Source: DATKDF01 sp963752045
Lineage (GTDB): Bacteria; Acidobacteriota; Vicinamibacteria; Vicinamibacterales; SCN-69-37
NCBI GenBank assembly: GCA_963752045.1
Contig: CAVVWN010000014.1
Location: 892,879-956,878, forward strand
Length of the DNA stretch: 64,000 bases
Reading direction: 5' to 3'
Shown: piece by piece, positions 8,601-17,976 of the stretch
How the letters are laid out: every line of letters begins with the position of its first letter
Numbering within the stretch: the first letter of the stretch is position 1
Program-made: the position numbers and the translations under genes
Notes under the pieces: model-generated
What the model was told of the DNA's origin: nothing
The model's input: the letters and a program-made list of their open reading frames with translations, nothing else
Databases searched by the model: none

Positions 8601-11600
8601 GATGCAGCGCGCTCTGGGCGTGCCCGAGTGCCAGGGCGAACGCGCGCATGGCGGCACTGGGGTCCCGGTACTTGCTGCGCGAGCGCGTGCGCGGCGTCGC
8701 GATCGGCGGCGACGCCGGTCGCGAGCGACAGCCGCACGGTGGCGCCTGGCGCGAGTCGGATCCGCTGGCGCAGACTCAGGATGGGGTCGAGCACGACGCC
8801 GGTCGTGCCCGACAACCTGCGGCCGTCGAGCGCCGCGGGAGCCCGGGCGTCGCGCCCGCGGCCGAGGAACTGCGCCCGGTCCGTTTCCCACTCGATGGGG
8901 CCCTGCGTCCGGCCTTCCAGACTCAGGACGTGCACGGCCCAGGCCGGCGTCCTCGCCGGGGTCTCGTGGCCGGCGGCGGCAGAGCAGCGCCGAGCTGGCC
9001 GGCGCGTACTCGGTTTCGAGAAACAGCTTGCCGAACGCCGGGTGCGCCAGGTCGGCCGCCGGCGCCGCCAGCGCGATCTCGACGTAGCTCGTCACGTCGA
9101 GCTCGCGTATGCGCGGGCCCTGATTGGTGATCGCGAGCCGCCGCACTTCGACGTCGTCTTCGGTCGAGACGGTGATGTCGAGCTGGCTGACGATCGTCCC
9201 GTCGCGGCGGCGAATCGTCGCGCGGTCGGGACGAAACGTCACGAGGTAGTCGTCCGGCTCGGCGGCCGTCGGCTGATAGGTCGCCGACCATACGTCGCCG
9301 CTCCACACGTCGCGGAGGTAGATGAACAGGCTGCCGGGATCGAGCGTGACATCGCGGCGCGATCGGGTGACCGCCATGCCGTCACGCATGAGGCTGCCGC
9401 CGCCGGCATTCGTGACGACGGACACGAGCCTGCCGTTCGAGAGGAACTGCGCGTGCGGGAACACCGTGTGCGGCGTGCGATAGCGGCGCACCGGGCAGCG
9501 GCGGCGGCGCCGTCACCCGCACGTCGTCGGCGAGCGGACGCGCCACGGCGGGCACCTCGCGCGGCACGCCGTTCCTGCAGCAGCAGTTCGGTTGCCTGCA
9601 CGCGCGAGTCCGCGTGGAAACGCTCGACCATGCGATCGCCCAGCGAGCGCGTGGGCCAGGGCGACGAGCGTCATGCCCTGGTGGTGCGCCATGCAGGTGC
9701 GGACCACGATTGGATTGGCGGTGTCGGCCAGCCCGACGCCGGCGTCCTGCCCGCGATCCGTGTAGTCGATCGCGTCGAAGAACCCGTACTCGCTTTCGAG
9801 GCCGAGCGCCGCGAGCCGTCGCAGGTTGCCCGTGCTCCGTGCCGGAAACAGCATGGCCGCAAGCGCGCTGGCATACGGGGCGACGACCAGCTCGTCACCC
9901 AGGCCCCGCTTCAGACCCAGTCCGGGAACGCCGAACGCCTTGTACTGATACGTGTCGTGCCGATCGACTGCGCTATAGGCGGATTCGGAGATGCCCCAGG
10001 GCACGCCGAGCTTCGCGCCGTAGTCGATCTGGTGTTCGACGGCCATCCGGCACGACTCGTCGAGCAGGGTCCCCGCATAGGTGCGCGTCACGAGCAGCGG
10101 CATCAGGTACTCGAACAGCGTGGCGCCCCACGACAGAAGGACCGGGGCTCCGTGGACGGCCGTCACCGAGCGCCCCAGATGGAACCAGTGCGATTCGGGC
10201 ACATCGCCCTTGCTGATGGCGAGAAGGCTCGCGAGGCGCGCTTCGGAAGCCAGCAGGTCGTACCGCGCCGCATCGAGGCGGCCATCTCCGTCGGCGTCCG
10301 CCAGACGGTAACCGACGGCGAACAGTTGACGCCGTGCGTCGTAGAGGTGCCGGAAGTCCATCGCGTCAAAGAGCGCGCCGGCGCGGGCCGCCAGAGCGCG
10401 CAGCGCGGCGGCAGTGTCATCCGCGATGGGCCCGACCGAGGCCAGCCGTGGCAGGCCCGCGGCGAGGGTGACGAGCGCACCTGCCAGGTTGCCGCTGTCC
10501 ACCGTGGACACGTACGCGGGGTGGAGCGGTGCGAGCGTGGTGGTGTCGTACCAGTTGAGCAGGTGCCCCTCGAAGCGTTCCAGGCCCTCGACCGTCGAGA
10601 GTGTTGCGTCAATCCGCCGAGCCAGGTCGTCGACGGTAATAAAGCCAAGGTCGTGCGCGGACAAGGTGGCGAGGAGCCCCATGGCGATGTTGGTTGGCGA
10701 CGTCCGATTCGCCACGCGCAGGTCTGGCATCAGCTGAACGTTGTCGGGCGGCAGCGCGTGAACGTCGGGCCCGACGAACGTGTCGAAGTAGTGCCAGGTC
10801 TTCTTCGCCACGGCCGTGAGAAATGCTCGGTCGTCGGCACTGAGGACCTCGCGTCGCGACCGTGCCGGACGGCTCAGCAGAAATGCCACCGCCGGCGCGG
10901 CCGCCCACAGGCCCACGAGCGGAAGCGCGGAGGGGATGGCCGGCGGATTGACCGCGGCGACGGCTGCGAGGACGCCGGCCGCGAAGATGGGGCTCGCCAG
11001 CATGTTCCTGGCGAACGCGCCGAAGCGCGGGGGGCCGGCGCGGTGGGCGGTGGCGGCGGCGGTCTCCCATTCGAGAAGATGCGTCCGCGTGAGTCCGACG
11101 CGGACCAGCGTCACGACGATCGCGTGCAGCCTTTCGCAGGCCTCGTTGGCGAGAAAGGTGGCCTGCAGCGCCGTGCGCGCAACTGCCGTACCGGAGATCG
11201 TCGAACGCGGCACGCCACAGGGCCCGGTGCCCCGCGGCGCTGATCATGCCGACGAGCGCGTTGCCAACCGGGAACGCCAGCGCCCCCAGCGCCGATCGCC
11301 GTCCACGTGATCGGCGAGCCAGGCAGCACGGTCCACCCGGCCAGGAGGAGCGCCACCGTCGCCGGGGCCATGAGACTGCGGCGCAGGTTGTCGAAGATCT
11401 TCCACCGCGCCATGAGCGGCAGACGGTTGCGCCGCCAGCCGGAGCGAGTCGGCACGACGGGCAGGAGCCACCAGAGAATCTGCCAATCGCCGCGCACCCA
11501 CCGGTGCTGACGCCGCGCGTGTGCAAGCACGCTCGACGGGTAGTCGTCGACGACCTCCACGTCGGTGACGAGCGCCGTGCGCGCATACAGCCCTTCGAAC

Positions 11601-13792
11601 AGGTCGTGCGACAGGAGCGTGTTCTCGGGCACGCGGTCGCCGACCGCGGCGACGAACGCGTCCACGTCATACAGCCCCTTGCCCGTGAAGATGCCCTCGT
11701 CGAAGAGGTCCTGATACGTATCGGACACCGCGGTCGTGTAGGGGTCCACGCCGGTGTGGCCGGCGTAGAGTCGGGCGAAGAGCGATCCAGCCGCGCTGGC
11801 CATCGTGACGCTCACGCGCGGCTGCAGGATGGCGTAGCCCTCTGTGACCCGATCGGCTTGCGCGTCGAACCTCGGCCGGTTGAGCGGGTGGGCGATGATG
11901 CCAATGAGCGACTTCGCCGCATCGCGGGGAAGTCGCGTGTCCGTAGTCGAGCGTCAGGCAGTAGCGCACGGCGGGCAGGACGTCCAGCTCACCGACCTGC
12001 GTCGTGAAGGTCGTGTTCGTCCGCGCCTCGCAGCAGCCGATTGAACTCGTCGATCTTTCCGCGCTTGCGTTCCCAGCCCATCCAGACACGCTCGCGGGGA
12101 TTCCAGCGCCGCTCACGATGAAACAGGAAGAACCGATCGGCGTGCCCGGGACCGAACCGGAGATTCAGGTCCAGGATCCCATCGCAGGCCGCCGACAGGA
12201 TCGGGCCGTCTTCGCTCTCGGACTGTGAAGGCGCGTCGACGAAATCGCTCAGGATCGCGAAGTGAATGTGCGGGTCGAGATTGCCGTAGTGCGAGCACCT
12301 CCAGGTGCTGGAGAAGCGTGGTGACAGCCTCGGGACTGGACAGCAGCGTCGGGACGATGACCATCGTGCGCGCGTCGTCGGGAACGCCGCCGGAGAGATC
12401 GAGCCGCGGGAGCCGGCGAGGGCCGACCGCCCAGGCCATGAACCGCTGCACGGCGGCGACCGCGATGTCGAGGGCGGGCATCGCCAGGAGCGCGAGTGCC
12501 AGCACGAGCATCGAGACGGAACGGTCCAGTCCCGGCAGCCCGATGGCGGCCGCCACGAGGAGAAGCGTCGTCACGCTGGCGATCGACCCCAGGTAGAGCC
12601 ACGTCGGCTGTGCCAGCACGGCCCGTACCACGCGGGCGCGAAGCGGCGGCCGACAGGCCACCTCGGCCTCGAAATCCAGGCGGCCGGGACCCACGAGGTG
12701 GTAACCGACGTGCGCCGCCCGATCGGTCGCGGCGCCGCGTTCGGCTGCCTGGCGCGCGCTCTCGACGGCCTTGAGCGCCAGTTGCACCTGGGCCTCTCCG
12801 CTCGGGGCGGCGATCTGCTCGACTGCGTGGCGCTGACTGTCGCGGCTCAGGAAGTCCATGCGGCCGTAGACCCCGGCCGGATCTCGCCGTAAGGCGTGCT
12901 CGACGAGGCTCACGCCTTCGACGAACTCACGCCAGTCGATCTCCGAGCAGAGCCGGAGACTGGTGATGGCGTTGGCCACCGACACCTGGGTCACACCCTG
13001 GCGCTGGTGCTCGCGGCGGACGGCTTCCTCGGCCGTCATCTGACAGGCGTCGAGGTGCGTCTGGACCGCTTGCCGCAGGAGCGGCATCTTCGGTCCGTAC
13101 TCGCGCGTCCGCAGCAGCAGCTGCACCACGGAGGCCACGTGGATGCCGCCCGGCCAGGCCATCGGGCGGCCCGACTCCGCGCGCAGCAGATAGTCGTCGG
13201 CGATCGCCCGCGCCTGCCGCGAGAGGAGGATCTCGTCAGCCAGCCGCCTGAGGTTCTCGACGAGCGCGAGCGTCAGCATGCTGGGCCAGGCCCAGAGTTC
13301 CCCGATCGTCAGCGGCGCCACGCGCTGGTAGCTGTTCAGGAACACCTCGAGCTCGCGCCGCTCGAAGCGACTGTCGCCGTGGCGGACGAGCTCGATGGCC
13401 ATGGCGTAGACCCTGGCGCGCCCGAGGTGCTCTCGGGAGGCCAGGGGCGGCAGCTGCCGGTAGTAGCTCTTCGGCAGGTTGCGGCGGGCGTCGGCGATCT
13501 GAGACGCGACGAGGTGGAAGTTGTCGAGCAACCACTCGGCGGCCGCGGTGATGAACCGACCGGCCCGCACGTCGCCGGCGAGCGTCCGATAGGCGTATCC
13601 GAGCACCCGCGCGTTGTCGTCGAAACGCGGAAAGAGACTCCGCGCGCGCGCGTGCGAATCGATCGTGAAGCGCGCCGCGAGCGCGAGGGCGCGACCCTCG
13701 AGACGCTCGGCGCCGAGTTGTTCGTCGCGGAAGGGCCCCGCGGTGGAATCCGCCGCCCGGCGGCGCCGACGCTCTCCGAAGCTCGCGCGCAC
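5605..13792 (-). pseudogene. Cyclic beta-glucan synthase-like protein (NdvB/ChvB type), many frameshifts
   Basis: Reading through all three minus frames in turn gives one protein of about 2700 residues with the domain order of cyclic beta-1,2-glucan synthases. N-terminal part: WLLDNFHLVASQIAD, ...LPKSYYRQLPPLA, then membrane segments and the GT84-type region (FFLFHRERRWNPRERVWMGW). Next a glucoamylase-like domain (11.2-9.6 kb; PWGISESAYSAVDRHDTYQY, MAHHQGMTLVALA). Last, two GH94-like phosphorylase repeats; the final one has GDWNDGMNRVG with the catalytic Asp. Breaks fall near 12300, 12030, 11940, 11280, 11195, 9640, 9570, 9495, 8940, 8680, 8265, 7815 and 7090. Such enzymes make periplasmic cyclic glucans. 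Protein-level conservation between breaks is high, so indel errors are as likely as decay. GTG 13792 follows the upstream PBP stop by 3 bp. Confidence 0.8.
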
Positions 13793-13795
13793 GGC

Positions 13796-14851
13796 CTACC
13801 GCCTGCCCGCGATCGGAGCCGATCGCGTCGCGGTGTCCGTGTCGAGGACGGTGGCTTCGCCCTGGAGGTACCGCGAGATGCGCTGTTCCATCTGCCTCGG
13901 AAACGCCGGCGCGGGCCCCACGAGCCCGTCGCCGTACACCCTCAGAAGCACTTCTCGAAACACCGGCAGCGCCGCCCGGCCCCCCGTCTCTCCCGAGCCG
14001 AGTGAGTGGTTGTCGTCGAAGCCGATCCGCACGGCGACCGTGATACCGCCTGCACCGTAGGTCGAGCCCACGAAGAGCGCGTCCCTGTAGTCGTTTGTCG
14101 TGCCGGTCTTGCCCATGACGGCTACGGGAAACGCGCGGGAGTTGAGCGCGTAGGCCGTGCCCGTCGGGAGGCGGACGACGCCCCGCAGGCCCTCCTGAAT
14201 GAGTGCGAGGACGGCGGGGTTGAGGGCCACTGGCACTACGGGCCCGGCGCCTCCGGGGATGACGTCGTCCGGTCCGCGGACAACCTGCCGGATCACGAAG
14301 GGCGGCGCGAGCACGAGGGGCGTCTCGACGCCGAGGATCCGGGCCATTCGCAGGACGCGGCCGATCCCCACCTGGCCCGCGAGCCAGACCGCGACGGTGT
14401 TTCTCGATTCGGCGAGCGCCTCCCGGATGGGAATCAGGCCCCTGAAGCGGCCGTCGCAGTTCGAGATCCACTTCGGGGCTCGGGCGCGGCCGCCCGGCAC
14501 GCTGATCTCCCGGTACTCCCGTGCGAACTCGATGAGCGGCCGGTCACCGGCGTCGTAGATGCGGCCGATGGCGGGAAACTCGAACCGCGTGACGGGCCCG
14601 AGGTCTGGCAGGTTCCGGCGGTCGACATAAATGTGATGCAGCGCGTCGAAGGCGACGAGCGCGGCGCCCGCCGCCGCGAAGCCGCCCACCGCCGCGCACG
14701 CAACGAGCACGGCGGCCGCACGCGGCGACAGCGTCCATCGGGCACCCACCAGAGCGCGTCGCACGGCGCCCAGCACCGTGCCAGGCCATCCGGACACGTT
14801 CGGGCGCCGGATCCGCACCTTGCGCCAGTAGCCTTCGAGGGGGGTGTTCAC
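13796..14851 (-). CDS. Internally deleted penicillin-binding protein (transpeptidase remnant)
   Basis: A 351-residue relative of class A PBPs with one membrane helix (about 45-69). It keeps the start of the PBP1 ectodomain (RIYDAGDRPLIEFAREYREI, 97-116) but then jumps straight to the late transpeptidase domain (PKWISNCDGRFRGLIPIREA). The whole GT51 glycosyltransferase domain and the SxxK active-site motif are absent; SRN (149-151) and KTGTT (248-252) remain. The stretch usual between them is also shortened. Without the acylated Ser it should not be able to cross-link peptidoglycan. The frame is open throughout, so the loss was in frame, or is an assembly collapse. It is the first gene of a pair with the glucan synthase. 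Confidence 0.8.
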   Translation of the reverse strand: MNTPLEGYWRKVRIRRPNVSGWPGTVLGAVRRALVGARWTLSPRAAAVLVACAAVGGFAAAGAALVAFDALHHIYVDRRNLPDLGPVTRFEFPAIGRIYDAGDRPLIEFAREYREISVPGGRARAPKWISNCDGRFRGLIPIREALAESRNTVAVWLAGQVGIGRVLRMARILGVETPLVLAPPFVIRQVVRGPDDVIPGGAGPVVPVALNPAVLALIQEGLRGVVRLPTGTAYALNSRAFPVAVMGKTGTTNDYRDALFVGSTYGAGGITVAVRIGFDDNHSLGSGETGGRAALPVFREVLLRVYGDGLVGPAPAFPRQMEQRISRYLQGEATVLDTDTATRSAPIAGRR

Positions 14852-14910
14852 AACGGCACAGACATCCCGGCGTCTCCTCCTGCATGCTGCATGACTCCTG
14901 GAGGTGGAGC

Positions 14911-15333
14911 ATGAACCGAGCCGCTACGCGCATCGCCGACCTCACGCAGATGCTGACCGACCGCCGGCGCGAGTTGCGGGACGACGTCCGGAGCCGCATC
15001 CGCGACGGCCGCGCGGGCCGAACGACGGACGGGCATGACGACCTCGAAGATGCCGAGGCCGACACACAGGGCGACATAGAGTTGGCCCTGCTCCAGATGC
15101 GGACCGCCACGCTCGCCCGCATCGATGAGGCGCTCGGCCGGCTCGAGAAGGGCACCTACGGGGCCTGCGCCAAATGTCGAAGCGAGATCCCGGAACGCCG
15201 TCTGCGCGCGCTGCCGTTCGCCGTGCGCTGCCAGGGCTGCGAAGAGCGGCGTGAGGCCGAGCACGGACGCACCCGGCACCTTGCCGGAAGCCACGGCGGC
15301 CTTCCCCTGTTTCCGAACGGCTTCGGTTCCTGA
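14911..15333 (+). CDS. TraR/DksA-type zinc-finger protein
   Basis: A 140-residue protein with an N-terminal helical hairpin rich in charged residues and a C-terminal four-Cys zinc finger: C86-x2-C89 and C107-x2-C110 (GACAKCRSEIPERRLRALPF). This is the DksA/TraR C4 type that binds the RNA polymerase secondary channel, often to adjust stringent or stress responses. An in-frame ATG at 14884 exists, but GGAGG lies 6-7 bases before ATG 14911, which decides the start. It is divergent from the PBP gene. Confidence 0.85.
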   Translation: MNRAATRIADLTQMLTDRRRELRDDVRSRIRDGRAGRTTDGHDDLEDAEADTQGDIELALLQMRTATLARIDEALGRLEKGTYGACAKCRSEIPERRLRALPFAVRCQGCEERREAEHGRTRHLAGSHGGLPLFPNGFGS

Positions 15334-15352
15334 GGACGGCACCAGCCTGGGA

Positions 15353-15577
15353 TCAGGCGCGCTTGCGCGCGCCCACGACGAGCAGCGCCACGCCGCCGGC
15401 CACGGCCACCACACCCAGCACCGGCGAGAGCGGCAGCGTCCGCTGCCGGTCCGCCGTCGCGTGTATGGGCCCGATGTCGATGACCGTCTCCCGACTCGTG
15501 TACGTGATGCCTTGATAGACGAGCGCCACCAGACCGAGCACGATCAGGACGATTCCAACCATCGCGATGGGCTTCAC
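15353..15577 (-). CDS. DUF3185-family small membrane protein
   Basis: A 74-residue protein with two membrane helices (about 5-24 and 50-70) around a short loop (TSRETVIDIGPIHATADR). This helix-loop-helix layout and the DIGPI/A-T-A-D-R loop match DUF3185 proteins of unknown function. It is convergent with the DksA-type gene, with 19 bp between stops. Confidence 0.75.
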   Translation of the reverse strand: MKPIAMVGIVLIVLGLVALVYQGITYTSRETVIDIGPIHATADRQRTLPLSPVLGVVAVAGGVALLVVGARKRA

Positions 15578-15675
15578 TCACCCAGCATGACATGCGGCCG
15601 GCACCGGCCGGTGTGCAGAAAGGAACAGACACCGCTCAGGCCCGGAACCTATGCTCGAAGAGGAGGAAACCGAAC

Positions 15676-15888
15676 ATGCTCTACACAGTCGTCCTCGTCC
15701 TCATCGTCCTCTGGGCATTGGGGTTAGCCACGTCCTATACGCTCGGCGGGCTCATCCACGTACTCCTGCCGCCAATGACACTTCTGGCATTTCGGGGATC
15801 GCGATGGCTACACGACGGGCCTAGGAAGCGGAACTTTGCCGATTTGCCCGTCGGCCAGTCATCCGGTCGATATGAATGCGGTAGATGA
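15676..15888 (+). CDS. Lmo0937-family small membrane protein with altered C-terminus
   Basis: The first about 32 residues (MLYTVVLVLIVLWALGLATS, then YTLGGLIHVLL) match Lmo0937-type proteins, normally about 50 residues with a second hydrophobic helix after HVLL. Here HVLL is followed by PPMTLLAFRGSRW and a hydrophilic tail that overlaps the 3' end of the antisense PNPOx gene. The natural end seems lost by frameshift or deletion near 15770. AGGAGG lies 9 bases before ATG 15676. Function unknown. Confidence 0.6.
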   Translation: MLYTVVLVLIVLWALGLATSYTLGGLIHVLLPPMTLLAFRGSRWLHDGPRKRNFADLPVGQSSGRYECGR

Positions 15889-16282
15889 CCGACGTCGCGG
15901 CCTGCTCTGCGGCGTTCAGTCGTCCGATTCCGGGGAGCCACCATTCAGCATGGCGCTGCAGCAGGTCATACGCGCGCCGGCGGGCGTCCGTATCCAGGGG
16001 CGCGTTGGGAAGCTCCTCGTAGTGCCCGAAGGCGATGACCGTCGTCCAGCGGAACTGATCCACGATCTCGTCCACCTCGAGACAGACCCTGGGGTTGCTG
16101 CGCATCCAATCGACCTTCTGGCCGACGGTCGTGAAACCATATGAGCAGTCGTCCTCGGGGTCGAGGTAGAAGGAGATGGGAACGACGTACGGCTGATTGT
16201 CGCGCGCGCAGCCCAGCCGGCCGTAACGCGAACGGGTCAGCACAGCCCGGCACTCAGCCGGCGTCAACTCGTGGATGACCAT
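15821..16282 (-). CDS. Pyridoxamine 5'-phosphate oxidase-fold (NimA-like) flavoprotein
   Basis: A 153-residue split-barrel protein. Seen: MVIHELTPAECRAVLTRSRY, GRLGCARDNQPYVVPISFYL, then VDWMRSNPRVCLEVDEI and WTTVIAFGHYEELP. This is the arrangement of the FMN-binding PNPOx family, NimA-like branch, which binds flavin and may reduce nitro compounds or act as an oxidoreductase; the substrate here is unknown. Length is typical. Its 3' end overlaps the tail of the small membrane-protein gene on the other strand. Confidence 0.85.
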   Translation of the reverse strand: MVIHELTPAECRAVLTRSRYGRLGCARDNQPYVVPISFYLDPEDDCSYGFTTVGQKVDWMRSNPRVCLEVDEIVDQFRWTTVIAFGHYEELPNAPLDTDARRRAYDLLQRHAEWWLPGIGRLNAAEQAATSVIYRIHIDRMTGRRANRQSSAS

Positions 16283-16387
16283 GGGTGCTTGTAGACTAAC
16301 TGGCGGCGTTCGGCATTATCAAACAGACATTGCTGTCAACATCCAAGTCGCGACGAGGCCGCGGCTGGGCCGGTGTCCGTCATCTGT

Positions 16388-16894
16388 CTACCCGCCCTGG
16401 ATCAGCTGCGTCAGCGCGGGCACGCGCCCGAGCAACCGCGCGTAGAGGGCGAGCTGGCCGCGATGGTACTCCTCGTGCGCCACGCCGTGGCTCATCCACG
16501 ACAGGCGCGTGGCCGGCTCGCCGTTGAACTGCGTGATCTGCTGCAGCATCAGCATCTCGCCGGCGTCTCTGAGTTTCGCGACGCCGTCTTCGAGCGTGCC
16601 GCCGAGCAGGTTCAAGAGCGTCGCCTTGTCCTGGCCCTGGTCGAGATCGCCGGCGTACTCCTTGAGGAACTCCGGGTACGACTGTCGTGTGAAGTTGCCG
16701 CCCGGGTGGCTGAGCTCGCCGGCCATCACCCGGCCGGCTTCGACGATGTGCCTGGCCAGTTCGGCGACCGAGCGTGTTTCGGGTGTGGGCCGGAACGCGA
16801 ACGATTCGGCAGGGATGTTCTCGAGCTCGGCAATCACGCCCTCGCGTGCGTATCGCCAGCCGTCGAGTGCTTCGTCGAGGAGGGTAGAGGCCAT
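16388..16894 (-). CDS. DinB-family (YfiT-fold) protein, intact copy
   Basis: A 168-residue four-helix protein of the DinB superfamily. The likely metal-binding histidines lie in ELARHIVEA (helix 2) and in HGVAHEEYHRGQ (helix 4). Family members include thiol-dependent transferases and proteins of unknown role. The start MASTLLDEALDGW is the normal helix 1. Most of the gene (16399-16785) is duplicated at 4956-5342 in truncated form. Confidence 0.85.
   Translation of the reverse strand: MASTLLDEALDGWRYAREGVIAELENIPAESFAFRPTPETRSVAELARHIVEAGRVMAGELSHPGGNFTRQSYPEFLKEYAGDLDQGQDKATLLNLLGGTLEDGVAKLRDAGEMLMLQQITQFNGEPATRLSWMSHGVAHEEYHRGQLALYARLLGRVPALTQLIQGG
16399..16785. repeat. 387-bp direct repeat, copy 2 (copy 1 at 4956-5342)
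   Basis: This is the part of the intact DinB gene that reappears, gap-free, near 5 kb. The left boundary falls at the gene's last codons and the right one near codon 38, with no inverted repeats or target-site duplication visible at either edge. Confidence 0.85.
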
Positions 16895-17060
16895 GAGCGT
16901 AATGATACCCGCCCGCGGTTGTCATGAACCGGTCATGCGCGTGTCACGTTCTCATCCGGAACGGGCGCGATGGCTCGAACGGGCCGCGATCGCGTGATTT
17001 GCACTTGCGGTCTTCTGTGGGCCGGCCCCATACTCCTGCCACTCATTTCACGAAAGGCCG

Positions 17061-17972
17061 GTGCCCATGCCGTTGTCGGCGACCGCAGTCGCGCTATCGC
17101 TCTCCATTTCAGGCCTCTCGAAGACCTATCCCAACGGTGTTCGCGCCCTCGACAAGGTGTCGCTCGACATCGGCACGGGCATGTTCGGGCTGCTCGGTCC
17201 GAACGGCGCGGGCAAGTCGACGCTCATGCGGACGATTGCCACGCTGCAGGAGGCCGACGAGGGCACGATTCAGTTCGGCGACCTCGATGTGTTGAAGGAG
17301 AAGGACCGCGTGCGCGAGATCCTCGGGTACCTGCCGCAGGAGTTCGGCCTGTATCCGAGGCTCACCGCGCTCGAGATGCTCGATCACCTGGCTGTGATGA
17401 AGGGCATCGCGGCACGCGGCGAGCGCCGGGATCTCGTCGACGCCATGCTGCGCCAGACGAACCTCTGGGACGTGCGCAAGCAGCGGCTGGGCACGTTCTC
17501 GGGTGGGATGAAGCAGCGGTTCGGCATCGCGCAGGCGCTTCTGGGCGATCCGAAGCTCCTGATCGTCGACGAGCCCACGGCCGGCCTCGACCCGACGGAG
17601 CGCAACCGCTTTCTCAACCTTCTCGGTTCGATCGGCCAGGAGAGTCGTCGTCATTCTCTCGACGCACATCGTCGAGGACGTTCGCGAGCTCTGCACGAAG
17701 ATGGCGATCATCGACCGCGGGCGGGTCCTGGCCGAGGGCAGCCCGCAGGAGGCGATTGATCGGCTGGCGGGACGCGTGTGGCGACGCAGCGTCGAGACCG
17801 ATGAGGTTGAGGCGTATCACGAGCGCTACCAGGTCATCTCGACCCATCTGGTGGCGGGACGGACGGAGCTACGCGTCCACGCGAAGCGGACGCCGGGTGA
17901 CGGCTTCAGCGCCGACCGAGCCGGATCTGCGCGACGTGCTACTTCCTGACCCTTCAGCGGCAGGCGGAGTGA
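17061..17972 (+). pseudogene. ABC transporter ATP-binding protein, frameshifted
   Basis: Nucleotide-binding subunit of an ABC-2 type exporter. Seen: Walker A GPNGAGKST, Q-loop YLPQEFGLYP, signature FSGGMKQRFGIAQALLGDP, Walker B LLIVDEPTAGLDP. The frame breaks near 17640 (next frame continues THIVEDVRELCTKMAIIDRG) and again near 17920, where one extra base before the stretch giving YFLTLQRQAE-stop would restore the usual ending at 17972. ATG 17067 or GTG 17061 are both possible starts after GAAAGG. It pairs with the following permease-peptidase fusion, four bases downstream, and would power it. Confidence 0.85.
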
Positions 17973-17976
17973 GCAG

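Noticed and set aside
8628..11243. Long plus-strand open frame (871 codons) across the glucan synthase
   Set aside because: The opposite strand carries conserved glucoamylase and GH94 motifs; this frame has none.
5605..13792. Programmed frameshifting in the glucan synthase
   Set aside because: About 13 breaks in one gene, without slippery heptamers or structures, cannot be programmed recoding.
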